A stretch of 64,000 nt of DNA. Origin: Saccharothrix carnea. GTDB taxonomy: Bacteria; Actinomycetota; Actinomycetes; Mycobacteriales; Pseudonocardiaceae. This document shows positions 33,236 through 41,989 of this stretch, in pieces (the first letter of the stretch is position 1; the number at the start of each line of letters is the position of its first letter). The notes under the pieces are model-generated. The model saw nothing but the letters and a program-made list of their open reading frames with translations. It had not been told where the DNA came from and searched no databases. The translations under genes and the position numbers were made by a program. The stretch spans positions 62,001 through 126,000 of the forward strand of contig NZ_PYAX01000004.1 of the NCBI RefSeq assembly GCF_003014735.1. Direction: 5' to 3'.

Positions 33236-34651
33236 TTGTCGACTCCCGACCCCCACCTGCCCACGATCCACCTCAGGCCACCGCGGAACTGGATCAACGA
33301 CCCCAACGGGCTCACCTTCCACGACGGCCACTACCACGTGTTCTTCCAGCACAACCCGCACGGCCCGGACCACACCGGCATCCACTGGGGACACCACCGC
33401 AGCGCGGACCTCGTCACGTGGGAGGAGCTGCCGGTGGCGCTGGCGCCCACGCCCGGTGGCGACGACGCGGACGGCTGCTTCTCCGGCAACGCGGTCTCCG
33501 CGGGTGACCGGATGCTCGCGTTCTACTCCGCCTACCGCACCGACCGCTGGTGGCAGCCGATCGCCACGGCGGAATCCCGGGACAGCGGGCTCACCTGGCA
33601 CAAGCACCCCGGGCTGGTCATCCCGACACCTCCCGAGGGCACGTCGATGTACCGCGACCCGTACGTCTGGCGGCAGGGCGACCGGTGGCGGATGCTCGTC
33701 GGCGCGAGCCTCACCGGCGAGCGCGGCGCGGCGCTGCTGTACGAGTCGCCGGACCTCGCGGACTGGTGGTACCGCGGGCCGTTCTTCGCCGACGTACCCC
33801 ACGCGGGCGGTTGGACCGGGTGGGAGTGCCCCCAGTACGCCACCTTCGGCGACCGCGGCGTGCTGGTCGTCAGCCTCTGGGACGCGGTCGCGGGTCCCCG
33901 CAGCACGCGGGTCTACGTGGGCGGCGAGCAGGACGGCCGGTTCACGCCCGCAGGCCACCGGCCCCTCGACCACGGCCCGGACTTCTACGCGCCCGCGCTG
34001 CTGCACGCGCCCGATGGCCGGTGGCTGCTGTGGGGCTGGTCGTGGGAGGCCCGCGACCGGCAGTGGTCGCGGGAGGCGGGCTGGGCGGGCGTGCTCACCG
34101 TTCCGCGTGAGCTCTCGCTGGCCGAGGACGGGACGGTGCACCAGGCCCCGGCCGCCGAGGTCCTCGGGTACCGCGGGCGCAAGGTGGTGCACGCCACCGA
34201 CTGGTCGACCGCGGCCGACCTCGGCCCGGTCGGCACCGCGTTCGACCTCACCGCCCGGGTGCGGCCGCGCTCGGACGCGCCGTGCGGCGTGCGGCTGGAG
34301 ACCGGCGACGGCGAGCACCTCGACATCGTCGTGGACCCGGTCGCGGGCGAGCTGGTCGTGGACCGCGACCACGCCTCGCTCGACCCCCGTGCCCGCCCGG
34401 GGCGCTACCGCGTTCCGCTGTCCGCGCGGTCGGACTCGGTGGACTTCCGGGTGATCGTGGACGGTTCGATCGTGGAGCTGTTCCTCGACAGCGGCGAGGC
34501 GTTGACGCTGCGCTGCTACCCGACCGGTCCCGCGCCGTGGCGGTTGCGGACCTTCGGCGGGCCGGACCACATCGTGGACGTCTGGGAGCTCGACGCCGGT
34601 GGGCGGCGGACCGCCGTCGACCACGACGAGCTGCACACGAAGGCGAGCTGA
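33236..34651 (+). CDS. Cytoplasmic GH32 beta-fructosidase
   Basis: 471-residue glycoside hydrolase family 32 enzyme. The five-blade catalytic propeller has nucleophile Asp22 in NWINDPNG, transition-state Asp141 in YRDPYVW and acid/base Glu197 in GWECPQY; the C-terminal beta-sandwich runs from about residue 320 and ends in IVDVWEL. There is no signal peptide, so the enzyme acts on imported oligofructans or sucrose, releasing fructose. The start is a TTG at 33236 with GAGGA well spaced. It is the last gene of the LacI-CUT1 operon and is followed by a perfect 13-bp terminator. Exact chain-length preference cannot be read from sequence. Confidence 0.92.
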   Translation: MSTPDPHLPTIHLRPPRNWINDPNGLTFHDGHYHVFFQHNPHGPDHTGIHWGHHRSADLVTWEELPVALAPTPGGDDADGCFSGNAVSAGDRMLAFYSAYRTDRWWQPIATAESRDSGLTWHKHPGLVIPTPPEGTSMYRDPYVWRQGDRWRMLVGASLTGERGAALLYESPDLADWWYRGPFFADVPHAGGWTGWECPQYATFGDRGVLVVSLWDAVAGPRSTRVYVGGEQDGRFTPAGHRPLDHGPDFYAPALLHAPDGRWLLWGWSWEARDRQWSREAGWAGVLTVPRELSLAEDGTVHQAPAAEVLGYRGRKVVHATDWSTAADLGPVGTAFDLTARVRPRSDAPCGVRLETGDGEHLDIVVDPVAGELVVDRDHASLDPRARPGRYRVPLSARSDSVDFRVIVDGSIVELFLDSGEALTLRCYPTGPAPWRLRTFGGPDHIVDVWELDAGGRRTAVDHDELHTKAS

Positions 34652-34657
34652 CCGCGA

Positions 34658-34687
34658 GGGGTCCGGCCGGGTCACCGGCCGGACCCC
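34658..34687. terminator. Bidirectional terminator between GH32 and lacI genes
   Basis: GGGGTCCGGCCGG (34658-34670) and CCGGCCGGACCCC (34675-34687) are a perfect 13-bp stem with a GTCA loop, located between convergent stops at 34651 (plus) and 34693 (minus). Confidence 0.85.
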
Positions 34688-34692
34688 TGCAC

Positions 34693-35727
34693 TCACGGAC
34701 GCGGCGGCGCCACCGAGCCGCGTTCACGCAACGGCATCGTCACCCGGTGCACCGCGGAGACCTGCGCCTCGGCGTCGAACACCAGCTCCACCGCGCGCCG
34801 TCCCATCTCGTGGTGCGGCAGCGCCAGCGTGGTCAGCGCGGGACGCAGCCACGAGGCGATGTCCTGGTCGTCGAACGACACGATCGAGACGTCCTCGGGC
34901 ACCGACCGCCCCGCTTCCGCCAGCGCCTGGTAGGCACCGAACGAGACGCGGTCGGTCGAGCACACCAACGCCCGCAACGGGACGCCCGCGGTGAGCAGCG
35001 CCCGGACCTCGCGGTAGCCGTCCTCGGCGTTCCACTCGCACTCCACCACCCCGTCGAGCATCGCCCGCTCAGCCCGCAGTGCCTCCTGCAGGCCGCGCAT
35101 GCGCTCGTTGCCGGCGAAGATGCCCTCCGGTGTCGCGGGCACGGCCTGGTGGCCGCCGATGGCCCAGATGCCCGAGCGGTGACCGGCCGCGAGCAGCACC
35201 CGACCGGCGGTGCGGCCGGCCTCGATCTCGTCCGGCACCACCGAGGGCGCGTCGAACCCCGGCGCCAGGCAGTTGAGCAGGACCACCCGGCGGCCGTGCA
35301 GCTCCTTCGGCGGCACGACGTAGCGGGTGTACATGGTCGCCAGGATCACCGCGTCGGTCTGCCGGTCGAGCAGCGCGTTGACCACCGCGGTCTCCGCGGG
35401 CCCCGCGCCGTCCGTCTCGGTGATGATCAGCAGGTGGTCGCGCTCCGCCGCCGCTTCCAGCGCGCCGCGGACCACGTCACCGGCGAACGGGGTGGTGGTG
35501 ATCCCGTCGGAGACGACGCCGATGGTCTTGGTGGTCTTGGTGCGCAGGCTGCGGGCGGTGGCGTTGGGGCGGTAGCCCAGCGCCTCGGCCGCCGCGCGGA
35601 CCCTGGCCCGGGACGCCTCGGAGATCCGCACGCCCTCCCGCCCGGACAGCACGAACGACGCCGTAGTCGGCGACACCCCCGCGCTGCGGGCGACGTCGGC
35701 CATGGTCACCCGTCGTCCACTCGTCAT
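34693..35727 (-). CDS. LacI-family regulator 3 (secreted fructanases)
   Basis: 344-residue repressor. HTH VTMADVARSAGVSPTTASFVL begins at residue 7, followed by ALGYRPNATARSLRTKTTKT (cut: ALGYRPNATARSLR) and an effector domain with IGVVSDGITTTPF and SFDDQDIASWLRPALTT. ATG at 35727 has AGAGGTG five bases upstream; the longer frame to 35814 lacks HTH character. It resembles regulator 2 (about the same length, with shared features such as ILATMYTRYV versus LYASMYHRVV), so these two are probably recent relatives. It lies downstream of the large GH32 gene on the same strand and could bind the paired sites in the divergent fructanase promoter. Confidence 0.9.
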   Translation of the reverse strand: MTSGRRVTMADVARSAGVSPTTASFVLSGREGVRISEASRARVRAAAEALGYRPNATARSLRTKTTKTIGVVSDGITTTPFAGDVVRGALEAAAERDHLLIITETDGAGPAETAVVNALLDRQTDAVILATMYTRYVVPPKELHGRRVVLLNCLAPGFDAPSVVPDEIEAGRTAGRVLLAAGHRSGIWAIGGHQAVPATPEGIFAGNERMRGLQEALRAERAMLDGVVECEWNAEDGYREVRALLTAGVPLRALVCSTDRVSFGAYQALAEAGRSVPEDVSIVSFDDQDIASWLRPALTTLALPHHEMGRRAVELVFDAEAQVSAVHRVTMPLRERGSVAPPRP

Positions 35728-35800
35728 CGTCACCTCTCGTCCACTCGCGGCGGGCCGGTTGCGGCGCCCGCCGCCACCACAGTATGGGCTGGCCGCACGG

Positions 35801-35839
35801 GTCCGGCACCGCACGGCGGTGTGCCGCGCGGTGCCGGAC
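35801..35839 (-). terminator. Terminator after large secreted GH32 gene
   Basis: GTCCGGCACCGC (35801-35812) and CGGC (35814-35817) pair with GCCG (35823-35826) and GCGGTGCCGGAC (35828-35839), with one A/C mismatch and a 5-base loop. It starts 10 bases beyond the minus-strand stop at 35849 and separates the GH32 gene from LacI regulator 3. Confidence 0.75.
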
Positions 35840-35848
35840 GACCGGGTC

Positions 35849-38800
35849 TCAGCCCGTCATGGTGCCCATGCGCCACACCGTCATGGACTCGATCACCGCC
35901 CCTTCGCCGAACAGCTGGATGCCCAGCGAATCGCCGCGGTGCGGGTACGCCCGCGTCGTGATCGACTTGTGCGAGTTGGCGTAGGCCTCGACCATCGACC
36001 GGTCGACGAAGACGTCGAGCGTGAGCGCGCCGTTCCGCAGCGACAGCGGTCCACTGTGGACACCGAGGTCGGCGTCCACGCTGGACCGGTTGCCCGCCCG
36101 CGTCCGGTCGACGCCGAACTGGCCGCCCGCGACGTCGTAGAACAGCCGGGTACGCTCCTCCTCGCCCGGGCTGCGCAGCACGTCCAGGCCGAAGCGCTGG
36201 GCCGTGCCCGGTTTCGCGGTCAGCCGCACGTGCAGCAGGTCGCCCTGGACCGCGGCCAACCGGCTGTTGACCGCGCCGACGCCCATCGGGGTCCGCACGT
36301 CGACCAGCGGCGCACCGGCGTGCAGCGCCGACACCTCGCGGACCGGGTCGATCCCCAGGTCGCCGTCCGGCCGCAGGCTCAGCTCCAGCGGCAGGCCCGC
36401 GTTGTGCGCCCAGCCCGCGTCGTGGTGCGCCTGCTCGGTCCGCCGGTCCTGCGCGATGCTGAACAGCAGGGACCGGCCGTCCGGGCCCACCGTGCCGCTG
36501 GGCCCGGTGAAGTGCTCGCCGTAGTCGAGCAGCTTCGGCGTGGTGGTGTCCGGGGTCCAGCGGCGGGCGGCGGCGTCCCAGGTGCCGACCCAGTAGAAGG
36601 TGTTCTTGCTGCTGTGCGGGCTCGCGCTGGTGAACGCGGGGTTGACCAGGAACGCGTGCTTGCGCTTCCCGGCGGCGTCGGTGATGGGCAGCAGCACCGG
36701 CAGCTCCCACACCTGGCCCGTCTTGGGGTGGGCGCCGACGTCGCCGGTCATGAGCGGACCGGCGTAGGTCCAGTCGGTGAGGTTCGTCGACGTGTAGAGC
36801 AGCGCGGTGCCGCCGACGTCCGCGCCGCCGGTGGTCTGCACGCCCGACCCGACCAGCTGGAACCAGGTGCCGCCCTCCTGCCACACGTACGGGTCGCGGA
36901 ACTCGCCGAACCGGACCTTGCGCCCGGCGCCGACGTCGAGGTCGGCCCGCTGCTCGGTCACCAGGCGCGGCTCCATCCGCCACTCCACGAGATCGGGGTC
37001 GTCCGGGTTCACCGGGCGGGCGATGCCGGTGGCCTGGTTGGGGCGCTTGGAATCGTCGCCCGCGGTGATGAGCAGCACCGGGTCGCCGTTCTGGTCGAGC
37101 GTGGCGCCGCCGGACCACACGCCATCGGGGGCGACGCTGCCCGCCGTGGGTGCCAACGCGACCGGCAGGTCCCGCCAGTGCACGAGGTCCTTGCTGACCG
37201 CGTGGCCCCAGCTGATGTTGTGCCAGTACGGGCCGTGCACGTTGTGCTGGTAGAACAGGTGGTACCGGCCGTTGGCGAAGATCGGCGAGTGCGGCTCGTT
37301 CATCCAGTGGTTGGGCGCGGTGAAGTGGTAGCCCGGCCGGTACTTGTCGCCGTCGTAGCGCGACCGGTCCTGCACCATGTCGGCGGCCGGGATCGTCCCG
37401 CCCGCGAAGCCCGCCAGGGCCGCGGCGTGGTCGGCGGCGACCTCGGTGGGGCTCAACGCCTTGCGGTGCAGCTTCACCTCGTCGATGAGGCCGCTGAACA
37501 TGTTCACCGCGAACGTGCCGTTGATGATCACCGGCTGGTTGTGCTTGCCGATCAGCAGCGGCACCCCGGCCTGCTGGAGCCGGGCGCCGGTCGGGATCGC
37601 GGTCTCGGCCACCTGCGCGCCGTCGAGGTAGAGCCGCATCCGTCCCTGCGCCGGGTCGAACGTGGCCACCAGGTGCGCCCACGCGCCGGTGCGCAGCGCG
37701 GCCGACGCGGGAGCCGTCACCTCGCGCCAGCCGTCTCCCGTGCCGATGCCGAGCTTCCACACGCCGTGCCGTCCCACGCCGAGGGAGAAGCCCCGGTTCG
37801 CGGTCTGCTCCTGCTGGTTGACGATCGCGGAGACCTTGCGCTCGTCACCCCACTCGAACCCCTGCGGCGCGACCCACGCCTCGACGGTGAGGGCGTTCTG
37901 GTCCAGCGGCACGGACCCGGCGCTGCGGCTGACCCAGGTCGAGTAGCCGTCGAACAGCAGCGCCTTGGACAGCACGCCCTTGCCGTCGTTCGCGGGCTGC
38001 CACAGCGGGTCGCTCACGGGCTTGTAGACGGCCTGGTTGAACACGTAGCTGATCGGGTCGGCCTGGCCGCTGACCCGTTCGACGGTCGAGGCGCCGGAAC
38101 CCTCCTGGAAGTCCCAGTGCGCGGCGGTGGAGCCGACCGGCTGGTCCAGCCCGACGCGGAGGTCGTCGAAGTTCAGGTGGCCGAAGCCCGCGGTGGACTG
38201 GTCGACCAGCTTCACCCGCACCTGCTGGCCCATGCGATCACGCACGTCCCAGGTCACGCGGTGGTACCCCTCGCTGTCGGCGCCGGTCGCCTTGTGGATC
38301 ACGGTCCCGTCGACGGTCGTCAGCGCCGCGTACAGGTTCGCCTCGTCCCGGCCACCGCCGACCAGCACGCTGACGACACCGGTGCCCGTCACCGTGAACG
38401 GGTTCGAGGTGAGCGTGCCGGTGGCCGCGTCACCGCCGCTCTTGAAACCCCACAGGTGGTAGCTCCCCTGCTGGTTGAAGCAACAGCCCCAACCCCACGC
38501 CGTGTCGGTGGTCAGCGCGTCGGTGAACGCCTGCCCCTGCGCCGTCCAGCCGGACAGGTTCCCGGACTCGAACCCCGGGTTGGTGGCACCGGTGCCCACC
38601 GGCTGGTCGAGCCCGACGCGGACGTCGTCCAGGTTCAGGTGGCCCCAGCCGCCGGTGGCCTGGTCGACCAGCTTGATGCGGAGCTGCTGGCCGAGGCGGT
38701 CGCGGACGTCCCAGCTGACCCGGCGATAGGCCTCGTCGTCGGCGCCGGTCGCCTTGTGGATCACGGTCCCGTCGACGGTCGTCAGCGCCGCGTACAGGTT

Positions 38801-39172
38801 CGCCTCGTCCCGACCGCCACCGATCAGGACGCTCACCACGCCGGTACCCGACACGGTGAACGCGTCCGAGGTGAGCGTGCCGGTGGCCGCGTCACCCCCG
38901 CTCTTGAAACCCCACAGGTGGTAGCTCCCCTGCTGGTTGAAGCAACAGCCCCAGCCCCACCCGGGCTCCGAGGTCACGGCGTTCGCGAACGCCGGCCCCT
39001 GGGCCGTCCACCCGGTCAGGTTCCCGGACTCGAACCCGGGATCGGTCAGGACGCCGGCATCCGCGGCGACCGCCTGGGTCGCCAGTGGTGGACCGAGCGA
39101 CGCGCACGCGATCAGGGCGACCAGCAGGAGCCTGGCGCGGCGCACCAGGCCGCTAGCGGCAGGTCGTGCCAT
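35849..39172 (-). CDS. Secreted multidomain GH32 fructanase with duplicated CBM-like and LamG domains
   Basis: 1107 residues. Signal peptide (RRARLLLVALIACASL, cleaved near AVAADAG); two near-identical beta-sandwich carbohydrate-binding-like repeats at residues about 44-190 and 198-344; a LamG/concanavalin-like domain (about 350-590); then GH32 propeller and C-terminal sandwich (about 610-1107). The catalytic triad differs from canonical: WMNEPHSP places Glu626 where the nucleophilic Asp usually stands, EFRDPYVW keeps Asp760, and WELPVLLP keeps Glu823 but lacks the Cys of ECP. Glu at the first position is known in fungal endo-inulinases, so an endo-acting fructanase or fructotransferase is plausible. 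ATG at 39172 has GGAGGCG upstream. It is divergent from another secreted GH32 and supplies oligofructans for the importers. Confidence 0.9.
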   Translation of the reverse strand: MARPAASGLVRRARLLLVALIACASLGPPLATQAVAADAGVLTDPGFESGNLTGWTAQGPAFANAVTSEPGWGWGCCFNQQGSYHLWGFKSGGDAATGTLTSDAFTVSGTGVVSVLIGGGRDEANLYAALTTVDGTVIHKATGADDEAYRRVSWDVRDRLGQQLRIKLVDQATGGWGHLNLDDVRVGLDQPVGTGATNPGFESGNLSGWTAQGQAFTDALTTDTAWGWGCCFNQQGSYHLWGFKSGGDAATGTLTSNPFTVTGTGVVSVLVGGGRDEANLYAALTTVDGTVIHKATGADSEGYHRVTWDVRDRMGQQVRVKLVDQSTAGFGHLNFDDLRVGLDQPVGSTAAHWDFQEGSGASTVERVSGQADPISYVFNQAVYKPVSDPLWQPANDGKGVLSKALLFDGYSTWVSRSAGSVPLDQNALTVEAWVAPQGFEWGDERKVSAIVNQQEQTANRGFSLGVGRHGVWKLGIGTGDGWREVTAPASAALRTGAWAHLVATFDPAQGRMRLYLDGAQVAETAIPTGARLQQAGVPLLIGKHNQPVIINGTFAVNMFSGLIDEVKLHRKALSPTEVAADHAAALAGFAGGTIPAADMVQDRSRYDGDKYRPGYHFTAPNHWMNEPHSPIFANGRYHLFYQHNVHGPYWHNISWGHAVSKDLVHWRDLPVALAPTAGSVAPDGVWSGGATLDQNGDPVLLITAGDDSKRPNQATGIARPVNPDDPDLVEWRMEPRLVTEQRADLDVGAGRKVRFGEFRDPYVWQEGGTWFQLVGSGVQTTGGADVGGTALLYTSTNLTDWTYAGPLMTGDVGAHPKTGQVWELPVLLPITDAAGKRKHAFLVNPAFTSASPHSSKNTFYWVGTWDAAARRWTPDTTTPKLLDYGEHFTGPSGTVGPDGRSLLFSIAQDRRTEQAHHDAGWAHNAGLPLELSLRPDGDLGIDPVREVSALHAGAPLVDVRTPMGVGAVNSRLAAVQGDLLHVRLTAKPGTAQRFGLDVLRSPGEEERTRLFYDVAGGQFGVDRTRAGNRSSVDADLGVHSGPLSLRNGALTLDVFVDRSMVEAYANSHKSITTRAYPHRGDSLGIQLFGEGAVIESMTVWRMGTMTG
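38141..39043 (-). repeat. Intragenic tandem duplication, two copies of about 440 bp
   Basis: Two copies (38141-38581 and 38603-39043; period 462 bp) encode the CBM-like domains of the large GH32. Long blocks are identical at DNA level, for example the segments around 38285-38350 and 38747-38812, and around 38405-38490 and 38867-38952. Third-position identity implies a recent duplication or ongoing gene conversion. Confidence 0.8.
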
Positions 39173-39196
39173 GTAACGCCTCCTCGACGTTGAGGT

Positions 39197-39326
39197 GCTA
39201 AATCGAAACTTCGTGAGCGCCGATGCTGCGCGCAGGCGTTCGAGGTAAACAAGGTGGTAAAGAGCCAACTTGACCGTTTCGTTACATCCAGATGACTCTT
39301 GTTCACCCGTGATAACTCGATTTACC
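39197..39326. promoter_or_regulatory. Divergent fructanase promoter region with paired inverted sites
   Basis: The 254-base gap between the two secreted GH32 genes is AT-richer than its surroundings. GCTAAATCGAAACTTC (39197-39212) on the plus strand and GGTAAATCGAGTTATC on the minus strand (39326-39311) share TAAATCGA and 11 of 16 bases, one copy near each gene. TTGACC at 39270-39275 is a possible -35 box for the plus-strand gene. A LacI repressor (most likely regulator 3) is the natural candidate. Confidence 0.5.
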
Positions 39327-39426
39327 ATGTTGCCGCGCTGCGGCCCGCACACCCGAGCCTCACGGCCCGCCTCCGCCCGCACCGCTTCACCGCATCGCTC
39401 CCCCGAGCAGAAACGCAGGGCAGCCC

Positions 39427-41931
39427 ATGACAAGACGGTTGATGACAGCTGTGCTGACCGCGGCGGCGCTCGTCGTGTCCACGAGCCCCGCTCCGGCGGC
39501 GCCGGCGATCGAGACCTACCGGCCGCAGTTCCACTTCACCCCGGAGCGGAACTGGATGAACGACCCGAACGGGCTCGTCCACCACAAGGGCGAGTACCAC
39601 CTCTTCTACCAGCACAACCCCAACGGCAACTCGTGGGGCGACATGTCGTGGGGCCACGCGGTCAGCCGCGATCTCGTGCACTGGGAGGAACTCCCGGTCG
39701 CGATCTCCCACGACGACGAGGAGATGGTGTTCTCCGGCAGCGCGGTCGTCGACCACGCCAACACCTCCGGCTTCGGCACCGCGGACGAGCCGGCGATGGT
39801 CGCCGTCTACACCAGCTCGCTCAAGATCGGCGGCAGGCAGGCACAATCGCTCGCCTACAGCACCGACCGCGGTCGCACGTGGACGAAGTACGCCGACAAC
39901 CCCGTGCTGGACATCGGTTCCACCGAGTTCCGCGACCCCGAAGTGCAGTGGTACGAACCCACTCGGAGCTGGCTCATGGCCGTGGCCCTGGCCACCGAGC
40001 GCAAGATCCGGTTCTACTCCTCCAAGGACCTCAAGTCGTGGGAGCCGCTCAGCGACTTCGGTCCGGCGGGCGCGACCGGTGGCGTGTGGGAGTGCCCGGA
40101 CCTGTTCCCGCTGCCCGTGGACGGTGATCCGGGCAAGACCAAGTGGGTGCTGGTGGTCAGCATCAACCCCGGTGGCATCGCGGGCGGTTCGGCGGCGCAG
40201 TACTTCGTGGGCGATTTCGACGGCACCCGCTTCACCGCCGACGACGACGGCAGCTACACCCCACCGGACGGCGTGGTGGTCGAGGACTTCGAGTCGTCCT
40301 ACGGTGGGTGGACCACCACCGGGAGCGCGTTCGGCGCCGCACCGGCCACCGGACCGCTGGAGGGGCAACTGCCCGTGGGCGGCGTCGAGGGAACCGGCTA
40401 CGCCAGCAGCTTCCACGGCGGCGACGGCTCGACCGGCACCCTCACCTCACCGCCGTTCACCGTGGACCGGCGTTACCTGAACTTCAAGGTCGGCGGCGGC
40501 AGGCACCCGCACGACCCGCAGGCCTCGACCGGCGGCACGCCGCCCGCGCGTGAAGTCCTGGCCGACTTCGAGAACGGCTACGGTGCCTGGACCGCGACCG
40601 GTGAGGCGTTCGGCACCGCGCCCGCGACCGGCACGCTGCCCGGCCAGATGGCGGTGTCCGGTTGGGAAGGCGGCGGTCTGGTCAACACGTTCCTGCGGGG
40701 TGACGCCACGGTCGGCACGCTCACGTCACCCGAGTTCGAGATCTCCGCGCCGTACCTGAACTTCCTCATCGGCGGCGGCAACCACCCGGTCACCTCCGAA
40801 GCGCCCACCGCGGTGCGGCTCGTCGTGGACGGCGAGGTCGTGCGCAGCGCCACCGGCAAGGACTCCGAGGCGTTGAACTGGGCCTCGTGGGACCTGCGCG
40901 ACCTGGCCGGCCGCAAGGCCCGCTTCGAGGTGGTGGACGACAACACCGGCGGCTGGGGCCACGTCCTGGTCGACCACGTGGTGCCGGCCGACGCACCCGC
41001 CCGGCCTCGTTCCACCGAGACCTCGGTCAACCTCCTGGTCGACGGGGAGGTGGTGCGGACCGCCACCGGAGCGGACAGCGAGACCCTCGACTGGGCCTCG
41101 TTCGACCTGGCGGAGTTCGTCGGCAAGCAGGCGCGGATCGCCGTGGTGGACCGGAACACGGCGGGCTGGGGCCACGTGATGGTCGACCGGTTCACGCTCG
41201 CCGACGCACCCGCGAGGTCCACCGTCGAGCGGGCGGACTGGGTGGACTTCGGCAAGGACTACTACGCCCCGGTGTCCTGGGAGGACGCTCCGGGCGGCAA
41301 GCGGTACATGATCGGCTGGATGAACAACTGGCAGTACGCCGGGAACACGCCGACCTCGCCGTGGCGCAGCGCGCAGAGCGTGGCCAGGCAGGTGGGGCTG
41401 CGCACCGTCGACGGTGAGGTCGAGCTCGTGCAGGAACCGGTGCGCGCGCTGGACCGCCTCCACCGGGGAGCGCCGTTCATCGTGCGCGGCAGCACCGTCC
41501 GCGAGGGCTCGCGGTCGTTGGGCGAGCGTGCCGCGGGCCGGGCGCTGGACATCCGGGCGACGTTCGCCCTGCGTGACGCCGACCGCGTCGGGCTCAAGGT
41601 GCGCGGCGGTGCCGGGCAGGAGACGGTGATCGGCTACGACACCACGACCGGTGAGCTGTACGTGGACCGCACGCGGTCCGGGCGCGTCGACTTCAGCCCC
41701 GACTTCCCCGCCGTGCAACGCGCGCCGCTGGCCGCCGTGGACGGGAAGGTGACGCTGCGGGCGTTGGTGGACCGGTCGTCGGTCGAGGTCTTCGGCGGCG
41801 CGGGGCAGGCCGTGATCACCGGCCTGGTGTTCCCCGACCCGACCAGCGACGGGGTGGAGGTCTTCGCGGAGGGCGGCAGCGCCCGGATCGACCGCCTCAC
41901 CGTGTGGGACATGGGCACCTACCGACGTTGA
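39427..41931 (+). CDS. Secreted GH32 levanase/inulinase with nested CBM-like insertion
   Basis: 834 residues. A signal peptide of about 25 residues (cleaved near PAPAAPA) is followed by the GH32 propeller with Asp46 in NWMNDPNG, Asp170 in EFRDPEV and Glu222 in VWECPDLF. At about residue 282, after FVGDFDGTRF, the catalytic domain is interrupted by about 320 residues; it resumes at about residue 600 with WVDFGKDYYAPVSWED and MIGWMNNWQYAG, and ends in the GH32 C-terminal sandwich (VFGGAGQAVITGLVFP). The insert has half-domains in the order A1 A2 B2 B1: one binding domain inside another. All three catalytic acids are intact, so exo- or endo-fructan hydrolysis is expected. It is divergent from the large GH32 and 58 bases before the fructokinase gene. 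Confidence 0.92.
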   Translation: MTRRLMTAVLTAAALVVSTSPAPAAPAIETYRPQFHFTPERNWMNDPNGLVHHKGEYHLFYQHNPNGNSWGDMSWGHAVSRDLVHWEELPVAISHDDEEMVFSGSAVVDHANTSGFGTADEPAMVAVYTSSLKIGGRQAQSLAYSTDRGRTWTKYADNPVLDIGSTEFRDPEVQWYEPTRSWLMAVALATERKIRFYSSKDLKSWEPLSDFGPAGATGGVWECPDLFPLPVDGDPGKTKWVLVVSINPGGIAGGSAAQYFVGDFDGTRFTADDDGSYTPPDGVVVEDFESSYGGWTTTGSAFGAAPATGPLEGQLPVGGVEGTGYASSFHGGDGSTGTLTSPPFTVDRRYLNFKVGGGRHPHDPQASTGGTPPAREVLADFENGYGAWTATGEAFGTAPATGTLPGQMAVSGWEGGGLVNTFLRGDATVGTLTSPEFEISAPYLNFLIGGGNHPVTSEAPTAVRLVVDGEVVRSATGKDSEALNWASWDLRDLAGRKARFEVVDDNTGGWGHVLVDHVVPADAPARPRSTETSVNLLVDGEVVRTATGADSETLDWASFDLAEFVGKQARIAVVDRNTAGWGHVMVDRFTLADAPARSTVERADWVDFGKDYYAPVSWEDAPGGKRYMIGWMNNWQYAGNTPTSPWRSAQSVARQVGLRTVDGEVELVQEPVRALDRLHRGAPFIVRGSTVREGSRSLGERAAGRALDIRATFALRDADRVGLKVRGGAGQETVIGYDTTTGELYVDRTRSGRVDFSPDFPAVQRAPLAAVDGKVTLRALVDRSSVEVFGGAGQAVITGLVFPDPTSDGVEVFAEGGSARIDRLTVWDMGTYRR

Positions 41932-41937
41932 CCGCTC

Positions 41938-41967
41938 GTGGTGGTGGGGCTCCGGTTCCACCACCAC
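41938..41967 (+). terminator. Intercistronic hairpin between fructanase and fructokinase genes
   Basis: GTGGTGGTGG (41938-41947) pairs with CCACCACCAC (41958-41967) around a 10-base loop, 6 bases after the GH32 stop and 22 bases before the fructokinase ATG. Likely a partial terminator that keeps the kinase lower than the secreted enzyme. Confidence 0.55.
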
Positions 41968-41989
41968 TCGCCCCGACAAGGAACCGCAC

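Noticed and set aside
35702..39193. Plus-strand open frame of 1163 codons opposite the large GH32
   Set aside because: No recognisable fold; it contains repeats only because the real gene on the other strand has a tandem domain duplication.
39182..39195. CCTCGACGTTGAGG as a further LacI operator
   Set aside because: It lies within the leader next to the ribosome site of the large GH32 and does not match the other operators; symmetric by 12 of 14 but no second copy was found.
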